A stretch of 64,000 nt of DNA from Roseibacillus sp. Lineage in GTDB: Bacteria > Verrucomicrobiota > Verrucomicrobiia > Verrucomicrobiales > Akkermansiaceae. The translations under genes were made by a program, and so were the position numbers. Under the pieces are notes generated by a model. It did no database searches. It was given only the letters and a program-made list of their open reading frames with translations, and was not told where the DNA came from. This document shows positions 38,302 to 49,586 of this stretch, one piece after another; within the stretch, counting starts at the first letter, position 1, and each line of letters begins with the position of its first letter. The stretch covers positions 1 to 64,000 of the forward strand of contig NZAC01000071.1 in the NCBI GenBank assembly GCA_002686085.1, written 5' to 3'.

Positions 38302-39006
38302 TCAGGTCACCAGCTGATAACCGATCACCATCAGCATCACGTCTACCAGAAGGTGGCTGACCCAGCATCCCACTAAAGTCCCTTGCCTCTCATACATCAG
38401 GGACCAGATCACGCCCCCTACCATTACACAAGCGGTCAGGATCAGGGCGAGGGCGACCGGGAAAAACTGTAGAGTGACAATCAGGTGGTGCCCTCCAAAA
38501 GCTCCAGCCGCCAACAGGTGGGCGCCCCAGCGACCCATCTTACCTCGCAGTTGACCGTAAACAAACCACCGCCAGTAAAACTCCTCCAGTCCAGAGTGGA
38601 ATACCGATACAAAGATGGCAAAGAGGAGAAAATTTTCCCGGAAGCCGAGCCCCTCCGCTCGAATGAGAACTCGTGGAGCGGCTTCCCACACAAGCGCTCC
38701 GATGGGAGTCCACATGAGGATGAACCCTGCAGATGCGATTAACAACCCACTAAGTAGACCAGTTATCCCCACGCTCTTCCAGGTCGGCCACTGCCTACCC
38801 GGGGCCCTCCTCAGGACGCCATGCGATCCAGCTCTCCAGAGGAGAAGAAGCGGATAGCAAAGGATGAAAACTTTTGTCAGGGTGTATGCGGACTTACCGA
38901 TCGGACCATTCGGGAAGATGACAAAGTAGAAGAGCGATCCTATCGTCGGCACCACGAGAGCGAGCAGTAACAAAACCCAGCTAAGTTGGCAGCGCGATGC
39001 GTTCAT
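38302..39006 (-). CDS. CPBP-family intramembrane metalloprotease (copy 2)
   Basis: 234 residues, tandem paralogue of the next gene downstream. Matching motifs: GLEEFYWRWFVYG, AFGGHHLIV, WVSHLLVDV. Similarity is clear along the whole length, including the first helix (SWVLLLLALVVP vs SWPAMAAALVVP) and the loop W-x-T/S-W. Divergence is moderate, so the duplication is not recent. Start ATG at 39006. It lies divergent from the PSD1 gene by 145 bases. Confidence 0.85.
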   Translation of the reverse strand: MNASRCQLSWVLLLLALVVPTIGSLFYFVIFPNGPIGKSAYTLTKVFILCYPLLLLWRAGSHGVLRRAPGRQWPTWKSVGITGLLSGLLIASAGFILMWTPIGALVWEAAPRVLIRAEGLGFRENFLLFAIFVSVFHSGLEEFYWRWFVYGQLRGKMGRWGAHLLAAGAFGGHHLIVTLQFFPVALALILTACVMVGGVIWSLMYERQGTLVGCWVSHLLVDVMLMVIGYQLVT

Positions 39007-39151
39007 CCTACCCGCAGCATGACCGATGGCCACAGGAACGGTGAGTAGATATTTTCAATCATTTCATCGATTGGAGTGATGCGTGCCTCCCCTTCTCTGA
39101 GCCGGTCCATCCTTGCGCCCTCGAGCAGCAGACCGTAGAAAGAACCTCGCC

Positions 39152-42100
39152 ATGCGCCCATCAATTCTTCTCCTCTGGCCATTCGCAGTAATGGCGAGCG
39201 AGAGCCCCGATTTCGGGCGTGATATCAGGCCTATTCTGGCAGAAAACTGCTATCACTGCCACGGACCGGATGAGCAGGCAAGGGAGGCGAAGCTAAGACT
39301 GGATACCTTCGAGGGAGCTACCACTGGAGGCGCGTCCGGCCCGGCGATCGTGCCGGGGAAGCCAGCGGAGAGCGAATTGATTGCCAGAATCTTCTCTTCT
39401 GATGGGGACGACCACATGCCACCCCCAAGCTCAAAACGAGTTCTCACCCCGGACCAGAAAGCCCTTTTAAGCGAATGGATCGAAGAAGGAGCCAACTACG
39501 AAGAGCACTGGGCATGGCAAAAGCCACAGCGCCCCGGAGTGCCTTCAGCCCCCGATCCCTCTCTGGTCCGCAACCCGGTTGACTCTTTTCTGTTACGTCG
39601 ACTTGAACAGGAGGGCTTGTCTTACTCCTCCGAGGCTGACCCTGCAGTCCTCCTGCGGCGCCTCTTTCTGGATCTCATTGGGCTCCCTCCGAATCCGGAG
39701 GATATTCAGGCCTTCGAGGGCACATGGGCCAATTCCGAAGAGCGGGAAAAGGCGTATGATGAAACCATTAATCGCCTCCTTTCCTCCCCCCGTTTTGGCG
39801 AGAGGTGGGGAAGGCCATGGCTCGACCTTGCTCGGTATGCGGATTCTAACGGTTTTCAGGCAGACCAGTTGCGTCCTTCATGGAGCTACCGTGACTGGGT
39901 CATCAGGGCACTTAATTCCAATATGCCGTTCGATCAATTCACGATTGAGCAGATTGCTGGCGACCTTCTTCCCGGCGCCACACTTGACCAAAGAGTTGCC
40001 ACAGGATTTCACCGGACGGTGACTTGTAATGTGGAGGCAGGGGTTAGTCCTGAAGGCAACCGGGTTGATCAGGTGATCGACCGGGTCAACACCACTGCCA
40101 CGGTCTGGCTGGGTGTTACCCTGGAATGCGCCCAGTGCCATGACCACAAATACGATCCATTTACCATGGAGGATTACTACTCCTTCTTTGATTTCTTCAA
40201 TCATACCCCACTCGAAGTTCAGCTACCCAGTAACAAAACTGACGTGTCACACGATTTCATCGGCCCTTATCTTGATCTTCCCTTTACCGCCGAACAGCAA
40301 CAACAAGCGAAAGATCACGATGACCAAATCGCCCTGCTCCAGCAAGACCGCGACGACGCCCTCGAGTCTGAAGAAGAAGCCTATCTCTCCTGGGAACGCC
40401 AGCACTCCGAAAGCGCCGCACAGCCACTTGATTGGGAGATTCTCCAAGTCACTAAATTCAGCTCCACCGGCGGGGAACACCACGACATTCTCGAAGACGG
40501 ATCTGTCCTTCTCAGCGGTAAAGTGCCCAACACCACGGCCTATACCGTCGAAACCCGAACAACTCTTCCCCGCATCTCCCAGCTCAAACTGGAAGCACTC
40601 TCAAATCCCATGCTTCCCGGCAATGGCCCCGGCCGCGGAGACGCCCAACAGCCCAACTTCGTCCTCAAGGAATTCACCGCCACCCTCCGTGACCACGAGA
40701 GCGAGATACCAATCAAACTGCACCGCCCACAGGCAAACTTTTCCCAGAAGAACTGGGACGTCGCAGGCCTGATCGACGGCAGACCATCCACGGGTTGGGC
40801 CATCAATCCACAGTTCGGAAAATCCCATTGGGCTACCTTCGAACTGGTCAACCCAATCGAACAAACAAGTGGGACCACCCTCGTCTTTACGTTGCCACAG
40901 AACTGGGGTAAGGGGCGCGTTATTGGAAACCTCCGCCTCTCCGCCCGCAGCCAGGTCAGCAGAGGCTCCAAACTTCCTGCCGACCTGATTGCTATTCTCA
41001 AAAATCCGGCTGACAAACGCAGTGAAGCCCAGCAAAAGAAACTCCGCGCCCACTTCGAGAAAGAAAACCCCACCATCAAGAAAATCGATGCAGAGATCGC
41101 CCGGCTCAAGAAGCAGCGCAATACCATCAAAGCCAATCAAACCCTAGTCATGGTCGAAATGGAGAAACGGCGGACAACTCACATCCTGAATCGAGGAGAG
41201 TTTCTCTCCCCAGGAGAAAGGGTTCGGGCAAGGACGCCCGCCATTCTCACTCTCTCCCGCAAGCCGAATGATGAGACCAGACCGCCGGATCGACTCGCAC
41301 TGGCTCAGTGGCTGGTCGACCGGGATAACCCCCTCACAGCTCGCGTGGCGATCAACCGCTGGTGGGCTGAACTGTTCGGCAACGGAATCGTCGCGACTCT
41401 GGAGGACTTCGGGACTCAATCCCCGGCTCCCAGCCATCCGGACCTTCTGGACTGGCTCGCAGTTGAGTTCATGGAATCCGGCTGGGACATGAAACATCTT
41501 CTCAGAGTAATGGTGAGCTCTCAGGCCTATCGGCAATCCTCACGAATCACTCCTGAGCTCCTCGAAAAGGATCCTCGCAATCTCCTCCTCGGCCGCGCAC
41601 CTCGCTTCCGGCTGAACGCAGAGCGAATCCGCGATAATGCTCTGGCTATCTCCGGCCTCCTCTCTCCAAAAATGTTCGGCAAGCCCGTAATGCCCTATCA
41701 GCCGCCCGGGCTCTGGCGCCAAACCGGCCGAAATGAGCCTAAATGGCTTGAGGAGAAGGACGAGGACCGCTGGCGACGGGGAATTTATATCGTCTACCGC
41801 AGAGCCGCTCCCTACCCAAGCATGGTCAACTTTGATGCCCCCGACAGGGCCGCCTGCAGTGTAGCTCGTGCGCGCACTAATACTCCAAACCAGGCCCTTA
41901 CGCTCTTGAACGATCCCGCCTTCGTGGAGATGGCACTCGCGCTCGCTGACCGAATCCTCCAGGAGTCCAGCTCTCCGGAAAACAGAGTCCAGCACGGTTT
42001 TCGTCTGGCAGTTTCACGCCTGCCTGACAGCCGGGAAAGCCGCATCATTGATCACCTCCTGCACGAGAGGCTAGACCACTTCACAGCGCACCCCAAGGAA

Positions 42101-42229
42101 GCCGAGAACCTGCTCAGCAACCCTCATTTCGTCTACCAGCCTCAAACCCAGAACCACTTGGAGTTAGCAGCGTGGTTTTACGTCGCAAGTGCACTCCTGA
42201 ATCTCGACGAGACTATCACGAAAAATTAA
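39152..42229 (+). CDS. PSD1 / DUF1549-DUF1553 secreted cytochrome c protein
   Basis: 1025 residues. Signal peptide MRPSILLLWPFAVMASE, then the planctomycete cytochrome c domain with ENCYHCHGPD (Cys33, Cys36, His37). DUF1549 follows (about 120-330, with FGERWGRPWLDLARYADSNG and ECAQCHDHKYDPF, a second CxxCH). A middle part (about 350-690) has a discoidin-like look (IDGRPSTGWAINPQFG). DUF1553 is at about 700-990 (NRWWAELFGNGIVATLEDFG, NRQALTLLND-type segment PNQALTLLNDPAF). With the DUF1501 gene 55 bases downstream it forms the pair typical of PVC bacteria. Role: envelope-associated, possibly in complex-polysaccharide use; not biochemically settled. The ATG at 39152 directly precedes the signal sequence; the upstream TTG at 39113 does not. 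Confidence 0.9.
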   Translation: MRPSILLLWPFAVMASESPDFGRDIRPILAENCYHCHGPDEQAREAKLRLDTFEGATTGGASGPAIVPGKPAESELIARIFSSDGDDHMPPPSSKRVLTPDQKALLSEWIEEGANYEEHWAWQKPQRPGVPSAPDPSLVRNPVDSFLLRRLEQEGLSYSSEADPAVLLRRLFLDLIGLPPNPEDIQAFEGTWANSEEREKAYDETINRLLSSPRFGERWGRPWLDLARYADSNGFQADQLRPSWSYRDWVIRALNSNMPFDQFTIEQIAGDLLPGATLDQRVATGFHRTVTCNVEAGVSPEGNRVDQVIDRVNTTATVWLGVTLECAQCHDHKYDPFTMEDYYSFFDFFNHTPLEVQLPSNKTDVSHDFIGPYLDLPFTAEQQQQAKDHDDQIALLQQDRDDALESEEEAYLSWERQHSESAAQPLDWEILQVTKFSSTGGEHHDILEDGSVLLSGKVPNTTAYTVETRTTLPRISQLKLEALSNPMLPGNGPGRGDAQQPNFVLKEFTATLRDHESEIPIKLHRPQANFSQKNWDVAGLIDGRPSTGWAINPQFGKSHWATFELVNPIEQTSGTTLVFTLPQNWGKGRVIGNLRLSARSQVSRGSKLPADLIAILKNPADKRSEAQQKKLRAHFEKENPTIKKIDAEIARLKKQRNTIKANQTLVMVEMEKRRTTHILNRGEFLSPGERVRARTPAILTLSRKPNDETRPPDRLALAQWLVDRDNPLTARVAINRWWAELFGNGIVATLEDFGTQSPAPSHPDLLDWLAVEFMESGWDMKHLLRVMVSSQAYRQSSRITPELLEKDPRNLLLGRAPRFRLNAERIRDNALAISGLLSPKMFGKPVMPYQPPGLWRQTGRNEPKWLEEKDEDRWRRGIYIVYRRAAPYPSMVNFDAPDRAACSVARARTNTPNQALTLLNDPAFVEMALALADRILQESSSPENRVQHGFRLAVSRLPDSRESRIIDHLLHERLDHFTAHPKEAENLLSNPHFVYQPQTQNHLELAAWFYVASALLNLDETITKN

Positions 42230-42284
42230 AGGCATTCTCGCTACACCTCTCTGGTAACACCCTGCTTCTTCCTTCGCCCATCCG

Positions 42285-43724
42285 ATGATTTCCAGCCACC
42301 TTCAGAACGAGACCCGGCGCCTCTTTCTTCAAAAGACGGGATATGGCCTGGGGGCAGCCGCTTTCTCTTCACTTGCCAACGCTGACTCTGCTGGGGCAGC
42401 TGACGGCGCGCTACCGCAGTCCGGCCTGCATCACGCCGCCAAGGCGAAGCGGGTAATCTACATTCATCTCGTGGGGTCTCCATCCCACCTGGATCTTTTC
42501 GATTACAAGCCTGAGCTGCAGAAGCGAACGGGGCAATTGTGCCCTGACGAGTTCTTCGACACGAGCAAGCTGGCCTTCATTCGAGAGCAGCCCAATCTTC
42601 TTGGCACTCCCAAAGAGGATCAGTTTGCCTTCCGTAAATGTGGAGCCTCCGGCATGGAGCTGTCCAACCTGCTTCCTCACCTTCAGGGAGTTGCGGATGA
42701 ACTATGCCTCATCAAGACCCTGCACACCGACCAGTTCAACCATGCGCCCTCGCAGATGTTTCTTCTGACGGGGTTCGAACGATTCGGGCGGCCCAGCATG
42801 GGCTCGTGGGTAAGCTATGGTCTGGGAAGCGAAAACCAGAATCTCCCTGGATTTGTGGTCCTGATCACGGGACAGGTCCTCGGGGCAGGCAATAGCGCAT
42901 TCGGAAGCGGATTTCTTCCAACCATCCATCAGGGAATCGAATTTCGATCCAAGGGCGACCCGGTCCTCTACCTGTCCAATCCGAAGGGAGTTTCCCCGGG
43001 GGAACGCAAGATGGTTGTGGATGCAGTGAACGATCTCAATAAAGAGGCCCTCGCTGACGTGGGAGATCCCGAAATTGCTACAAGAATCAGTCAGTATGAA
43101 ATGGCCTACCGGATGCAAACCAGCGTTCCCGAGCTGATGAATATCGCCGATGAGCCTCAATCTATCCACGAGATGTATGGCACCCAGCCCGGCAAGACAT
43201 CCTTTGCGAATAACTGCCTGCTGGCGAGGAGACTGGTGGAGCGCGACGTTCGTTTCGTCCAACTTTTTGATCAGGGATGGGACCATCACGGAAGTGTTTT
43301 CAACAGCCTCCCCAATAAGACCCGGCAGGTCGACAAACCCATTGCGGCGCTTATACGGGACCTCCGGGAAAGAGGACTTCTGGATGAAACCCTTGTTATT
43401 TGGAGCGCTGAATTTGGCAGAACCCCGATGGCTCAGGGTGCAGTGGGTAATGGCTCAGGAAAAACCAAGGCTGGACGCGATCATCATAAGGACGCTTACA
43501 GTGTGTGGATGGCCGGGGGCGGCTGCAAGGGGGGCCACGTTCACGGGGCAACTGATGAGCTCGGGTATGCCATCGCACATGATCCCGTTCACGTTCACGA
43601 TTTCAATGCGACCATCCTTCATCAGCTGGGCATTGACCATGAGCGCCTTACCTTCCGCTATCAGGGAAGACAGTTCCGCCTCACTGATGTGCACGGAAGA
43701 GTGATAAAGGATATTCTCGCTTGA
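42285..43724 (+). CDS. DUF1501 exported protein
   Basis: 479 residues. Tat-like signal near the start ([20 protein letters not shown]). DUF1501 body with [90 protein letters not shown] and [17 protein letters not shown]. These His/Asp-rich segments resemble the alkaline-phosphatase/sulfatase fold. It directly follows PSD1, and the pair is likely co-transcribed. Activity unknown. Confidence 0.9.
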   Translation: MISSHLQNETRRLFLQKTGYGLGAAAFSSLANADSAGAADGALPQSGLHHAAKAKRVIYIHLVGSPSHLDLFDYKPELQKRTGQLCPDEFFDTSKLAFIREQPNLLGTPKEDQFAFRKCGASGMELSNLLPHLQGVADELCLIKTLHTDQFNHAPSQMFLLTGFERFGRPSMGSWVSYGLGSENQNLPGFVVLITGQVLGAGNSAFGSGFLPTIHQGIEFRSKGDPVLYLSNPKGVSPGERKMVVDAVNDLNKEALADVGDPEIATRISQYEMAYRMQTSVPELMNIADEPQSIHEMYGTQPGKTSFANNCLLARRLVERDVRFVQLFDQGWDHHGSVFNSLPNKTRQVDKPIAALIRDLRERGLLDETLVIWSAEFGRTPMAQGAVGNGSGKTKAGRDHHKDAYSVWMAGGGCKGGHVHGATDELGYAIAHDPVHVHDFNATILHQLGIDHERLTFRYQGRQFRLTDVHGRVIKDILA

Positions 43725-43761
43725 ACGCGATTCGGGCACGCCTTTCCTTCCTGACTGCCTG

Positions 43762-44358
43762 CTAGCCCATCTGGAGCATCTCACCAATACTCCTCAGGAT
43801 TTCTCTCCTTCCCGCTCCGGTCTTGGTCGAAGAAATATATGCTCGGGGCTCGCCCTCACTCCACTTCTTCATCGCCTCCCGGAAAAGAGCTATGTTCTTT
43901 TTTGCTACGCTCTCCTTGTTCTTATCCGCCTTGGTAAAGACCAGTTCGAAAGGAACTTCTCCCGCTACAAGCCACTCCACGAACTCCAGGTCAACACCCT
44001 GAGGGGGATGTCGTGAATCAATCAGGACGAAGGCACAGACCAGGTTCCCTCGTTCGATGAGATAATCAGAAATAAATTTCTGGAAACGTACACGGTCCGC
44101 CTTGGAGACCTTCGCGTATCCATATCCCGGCAGATCGACGAGACTCCATCTCTCATTGATTGTGAAGAAATTGATCTCCTGGGTGCGACCGGGGTTGCCA
44201 GATACCCGGGCCAGACCCTCCACCTTTGTCAGAAGGTTGATGAGGGATGACTTACCTACATTCGAGCGCCCGATGAACGCGAACTCCGGCAATGAAGAAG
44301 CAGGGCAGGTTTCCAGGCTGACTGCGCTGAGTTTAAAGTTGGCCGAGTGGATCTTCAC
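43762..44358 (-). CDS. engB: ribosome-biogenesis GTPase EngB/YihA
   Basis: 198-residue GTPase needed for 50S subunit assembly. G1 motif GRSNVGKS at 30-37, G2 region NPGRTQEINFF, G3 VDLPGYGYAK, G4 FTKADK, G5 near YISSTKTGAG. Starts at GTG 44358 (MKIHSANFKLSAV), the usual length with no in-frame ATG just upstream. The MYG1-like gene lies 55 bases upstream on the same strand. Confidence 0.94.
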   Translation of the reverse strand: MKIHSANFKLSAVSLETCPASSLPEFAFIGRSNVGKSSLINLLTKVEGLARVSGNPGRTQEINFFTINERWSLVDLPGYGYAKVSKADRVRFQKFISDYLIERGNLVCAFVLIDSRHPPQGVDLEFVEWLVAGEVPFELVFTKADKNKESVAKKNIALFREAMKKWSEGEPRAYISSTKTGAGRREILRSIGEMLQMG

Positions 44359-44413
44359 CGTGGTCTAAAATTTTATATCATGGATCAGGCTATCCACCAG
44401 TCCCCTCCCACAA

Positions 44414-45280
44414 TTACACCCAGGCCGCCCGAAGCAACTCCTTCAGGCGTTCCTTCTCCGTTGCCGAAGTCTTTGCTACGAATCCCCGGGCATGAGCAAA
44501 ATGTACATCATCCTCCGGATCAATCCGGGTGAACTCCAGTCGGGGGTGATCATTGTGGCGAGAGAGCCCATAGCCGCTACCTCGCCGGTCCGGATACACC
44601 AGACCCACCACGCACTCTGATTCGCCAATCGAATCGAGATAGCGCCCCAACCCCACCGAGGGCTCAGCCGGAAGCGGATTGGTTCGTGGCATGAATAGAA
44701 CCTTGAAGGAATCCCCTCCGTTGGCCTCGAGCGTCCAGAGCTCACCATGCTTACCGATGAAGGTGAGCCGCTCACGCAGGGTCTTCAAATACTCCAGAAG
44801 ATCCTCTCCCACCCAGCGCATCATTTCATAGAGCAGATCGCCGGGATCGAGACGCTCCGCTTGTGCAAAACGTCGCAGCAGGGTCACATCCATTGGAGAG
44901 TTGAGCTTGCTTATGATGTCACGGTCAACACCCAGCCACTTGGCCGTCCCACCTGCCCCCCGGGTATCGAACCACTCTGCGGGCTCGAGCCAGTCACAGA
45001 ACATCTTTGCGTCTTGGTAGAGTCCGAGGTCCTGAAGCACAAGGGAAAGCGCACAGACCGGATCGTGATCGCGCGGGAACTGATGATGATCAAAATTCCC
45101 TCGCTCGGGCTCATGTTCTCCACCCACATCGACCACCAACACTTTTTCATTGTCGAGGTCACCCTGCTTCGGCTCACGCCGCTCGATAGGAGCCCCGTGC
45201 TGTGCCACCAGCAGGCTGCAGGCCAGGTAGTCGTCTTTGTGCGCACCCCCCGGGTGCGTAAGAATCAGTTCGATGGACAT
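44414..45280 (-). CDS. MYG1-family (UPF0160) predicted exonuclease-like protein
   Basis: 288 residues. The family's N-terminal metal-binding motif appears as LTHPGGAHKDDYLACSLL and FDHHQFPRDHD (His-Asp and DHH-like). MYG1 proteins are DHH-superfamily relatives reported as 3'-5' RNA exonucleases in eukaryotes; the bacterial role is unknown. Start ATG 45280 (MSIELILTHPGGAH). An in-frame start at 45370 adds 30 residues that are not family-like. It precedes engB. Confidence 0.83.
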   Translation of the reverse strand: MSIELILTHPGGAHKDDYLACSLLVAQHGAPIERREPKQGDLDNEKVLVVDVGGEHEPERGNFDHHQFPRDHDPVCALSLVLQDLGLYQDAKMFCDWLEPAEWFDTRGAGGTAKWLGVDRDIISKLNSPMDVTLLRRFAQAERLDPGDLLYEMMRWVGEDLLEYLKTLRERLTFIGKHGELWTLEANGGDSFKVLFMPRTNPLPAEPSVGLGRYLDSIGESECVVGLVYPDRRGSGYGLSRHNDHPRLEFTRIDPEDDVHFAHARGFVAKTSATEKERLKELLRAAWV

Positions 45281-45379
45281 GAGAGGCGGGACGGTAGGGA
45301 GTTGAGACCGGAGAGCAAGCTCTCGCGTCAGGCGGGGTGCCAGCGCGAGTGCTGATGGCTCTATTTCCAACTCTTCTTC

Positions 45380-47137
45380 CTACATTCGCTTGAGGGTCAG
45401 CAGGCGAAACTCCATTGCTTCCGCTCCGGGAATTTCCGTCGCGCGGAGAATGAGTTCACCCTTCCCTTTCTCAAGTGCGATCCTCCCGATTGTCACAGCC
45501 TTGAAATCCTTGACGTAGGACTCCATACGCGGATGACGGTCGCGCGCTGCCCCCAGCTCTGGCACATCATGTGCCTCTTTCAGCTCAAAAGGAAGCTTCG
45601 CTCCATTGAAGGACAACTCGAACTTTGCGCCTGCATCCCGGGCCGCATAGTAGAGGGCAACCTCGTAAGTCCCGGAGGCGGCAACCTCTACATCAAAACT
45701 GAGCCAATCCTCAATACGTGTCCAATTCTTGAAATACGAACAGTTGGGAAACCGGTTTGACCGCTTAATGGCGCCATGGGCCGTCGCATCTCTGGCCGGC
45801 AGCTGGGAATAGGCTGCTTCCGGATGGGCAATGACAAAAGGACGTTTGTCATCGTAGTATGTCGGCATGAAGGCCTCACGGTGTGTCCTTGCCGCTCGGC
45901 TCAAGGTTGCAACGACTTCAGGGTGACGTGATGCCACATTCTGTTTCTGCGCTGGATCCGCAACCATATCGTAAAGCCTGCGCTTGTCGTCCAACCGGAA
46001 ACGTTGACTTCGGACACTAATTCTCTCTTTCCAATGATTAATAAGAATACGGGATGGCCAGGGCCTCTCCTCGGATTTTTCTCTCAGCAGCAACCGCTTG
46101 AGGCTGACCCCATCAAGTTCCTTGCCCTCTTCAACAGGGACCCCGGCGAGATCACAGAGGGTTGGCAGAAGGTCTCGCACACTCGCTATCTGAGGAACAA
46201 CCTCTCCCGGCCGCAGGTGACCGGACCACCGAATATACAGCGGGCTTCTCACTCCGCCTTCGTCGGTGGACCCCTTCCTGCCACGCATTCCTCCATTCCA
46301 ACGCACTCCATTCGGTCCGTTGTCATGAAACCAGACTACTATGGTCTCCCCCGCCACTCCGAGTGACTCAAGGCGCGCAAGCACCCGTCCGACGTTCCAG
46401 TCAATATTTTCACACATGGCGAGAGCACTCCTCTTATGAGTGTCGATCTCGCGTTCCGGGTTCTGTTGATTCTGCATTTTGAGGCTTCGTTCAGCAAAGC
46501 GCTTCCAGAACTTATCAGGAACCTGCATGGGTGAATGTGGGGTATTGTAGGGAATGTAGGCAAAGAATGGTTTTCTGGACTCCACTGCACCCTCAATGAA
46601 AGCAATCGCCTTACTGGTGAAGTCATCGACGCAGAAACCCTCACCCTTGACCGGACGACCGTTCCACTCAAGAAGCGGGCTATAATAGTTACCCCAGTGG
46701 CCACTGCAGAAACCATAGAACTCGCCGAACCCACGCCCGTTTGGGTGGTAGGGGTATTGCATGCCGTTATGCCATTTACCGAACGCACCCGTTAAATAAC
46801 CCTCTGCCCTGAACAGATCAGCCACGGTTACCTCCCCGAGATTCACCCGCTCACCTCCTGCCGAAGTAGAGTATACGCCTGAGCGCGCGTGATGCCTCCC
46901 AGTGAGAAACTCTGCCCTCGTGGGCGAACAGACCGGACACACATAGAAACGATCAAAGCTCGTCCCATCCCGCTTCAAGGAATCGATATGGGGCGTCTGA
47001 AGATCGACATTACCGGAGCTTGAGAGATCTCCCCAACCCTGATCATCAGTAAGAAAAACCAGAACATTCGGTGAAGAGCCGACCGCTGGGTGAACCGCGA
47101 TTCCAGTAAGGATGAAGAGGAACAATCTGACATTCAT
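45380..47137 (-). CDS. secreted arylsulfatase with C-terminal beta-sandwich
   Basis: 585 residues. Signal peptide MNVRLFLFILTGIAVHPAVG. Metal Asp-Asp in FLTDDQGWGD, formylglycine motif CSPTR (Cys70-Arg74), GKWHNG, and late FHDNGPNGVRWNGG. The last about 120 residues (LSFDVEVAASGTYEVALYYA) look like a beta-sandwich binding module. Sub-family S1 (arylsulfatase A-type) inferred. Start ATG 47137; the TTG at 47143 adds two residues only. Confidence 0.92.
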   Translation of the reverse strand: MNVRLFLFILTGIAVHPAVGSSPNVLVFLTDDQGWGDLSSSGNVDLQTPHIDSLKRDGTSFDRFYVCPVCSPTRAEFLTGRHHARSGVYSTSAGGERVNLGEVTVADLFRAEGYLTGAFGKWHNGMQYPYHPNGRGFGEFYGFCSGHWGNYYSPLLEWNGRPVKGEGFCVDDFTSKAIAFIEGAVESRKPFFAYIPYNTPHSPMQVPDKFWKRFAERSLKMQNQQNPEREIDTHKRSALAMCENIDWNVGRVLARLESLGVAGETIVVWFHDNGPNGVRWNGGMRGRKGSTDEGGVRSPLYIRWSGHLRPGEVVPQIASVRDLLPTLCDLAGVPVEEGKELDGVSLKRLLLREKSEERPWPSRILINHWKERISVRSQRFRLDDKRRLYDMVADPAQKQNVASRHPEVVATLSRAARTHREAFMPTYYDDKRPFVIAHPEAAYSQLPARDATAHGAIKRSNRFPNCSYFKNWTRIEDWLSFDVEVAASGTYEVALYYAARDAGAKFELSFNGAKLPFELKEAHDVPELGAARDRHPRMESYVKDFKAVTIGRIALEKGKGELILRATEIPGAEAMEFRLLTLKRM

Positions 47138-47242
47138 CTGCAAGGCCGATGGTGCACATGAACCTTCAAGGCTTGAAGTAAAATCACCTGTGCCTCTGCC
47201 TCTATCAGGAGCAATCCTGTAGTCTCAACGAACCACAATCTG

Positions 47243-49514
<2,272 letters not shown>

Positions 49515-49586
49515 TTACTTAGCACTGAGGATCTTGCGAGCAACTTATCGCTAGTATATTCAAGCCCTTCGGCTTTTACTTGCAGG

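Noticed and set aside
37482-39006. CPBP pair as a bacteriocin-immunity or defence locus
   Set aside because: No bacteriocin, toxin or defence gene nearby; the pair is simply a tandem duplicate as far as visible.
40113-40772. 219-codon plus frame inside the PSD1 gene
   Set aside because: It follows from the low-G composition of that stretch; PSD1 itself is continuous through it.
40540-41140. Two overlapping minus frames inside PSD1
   Set aside because: Same reason; no recognisable domain.
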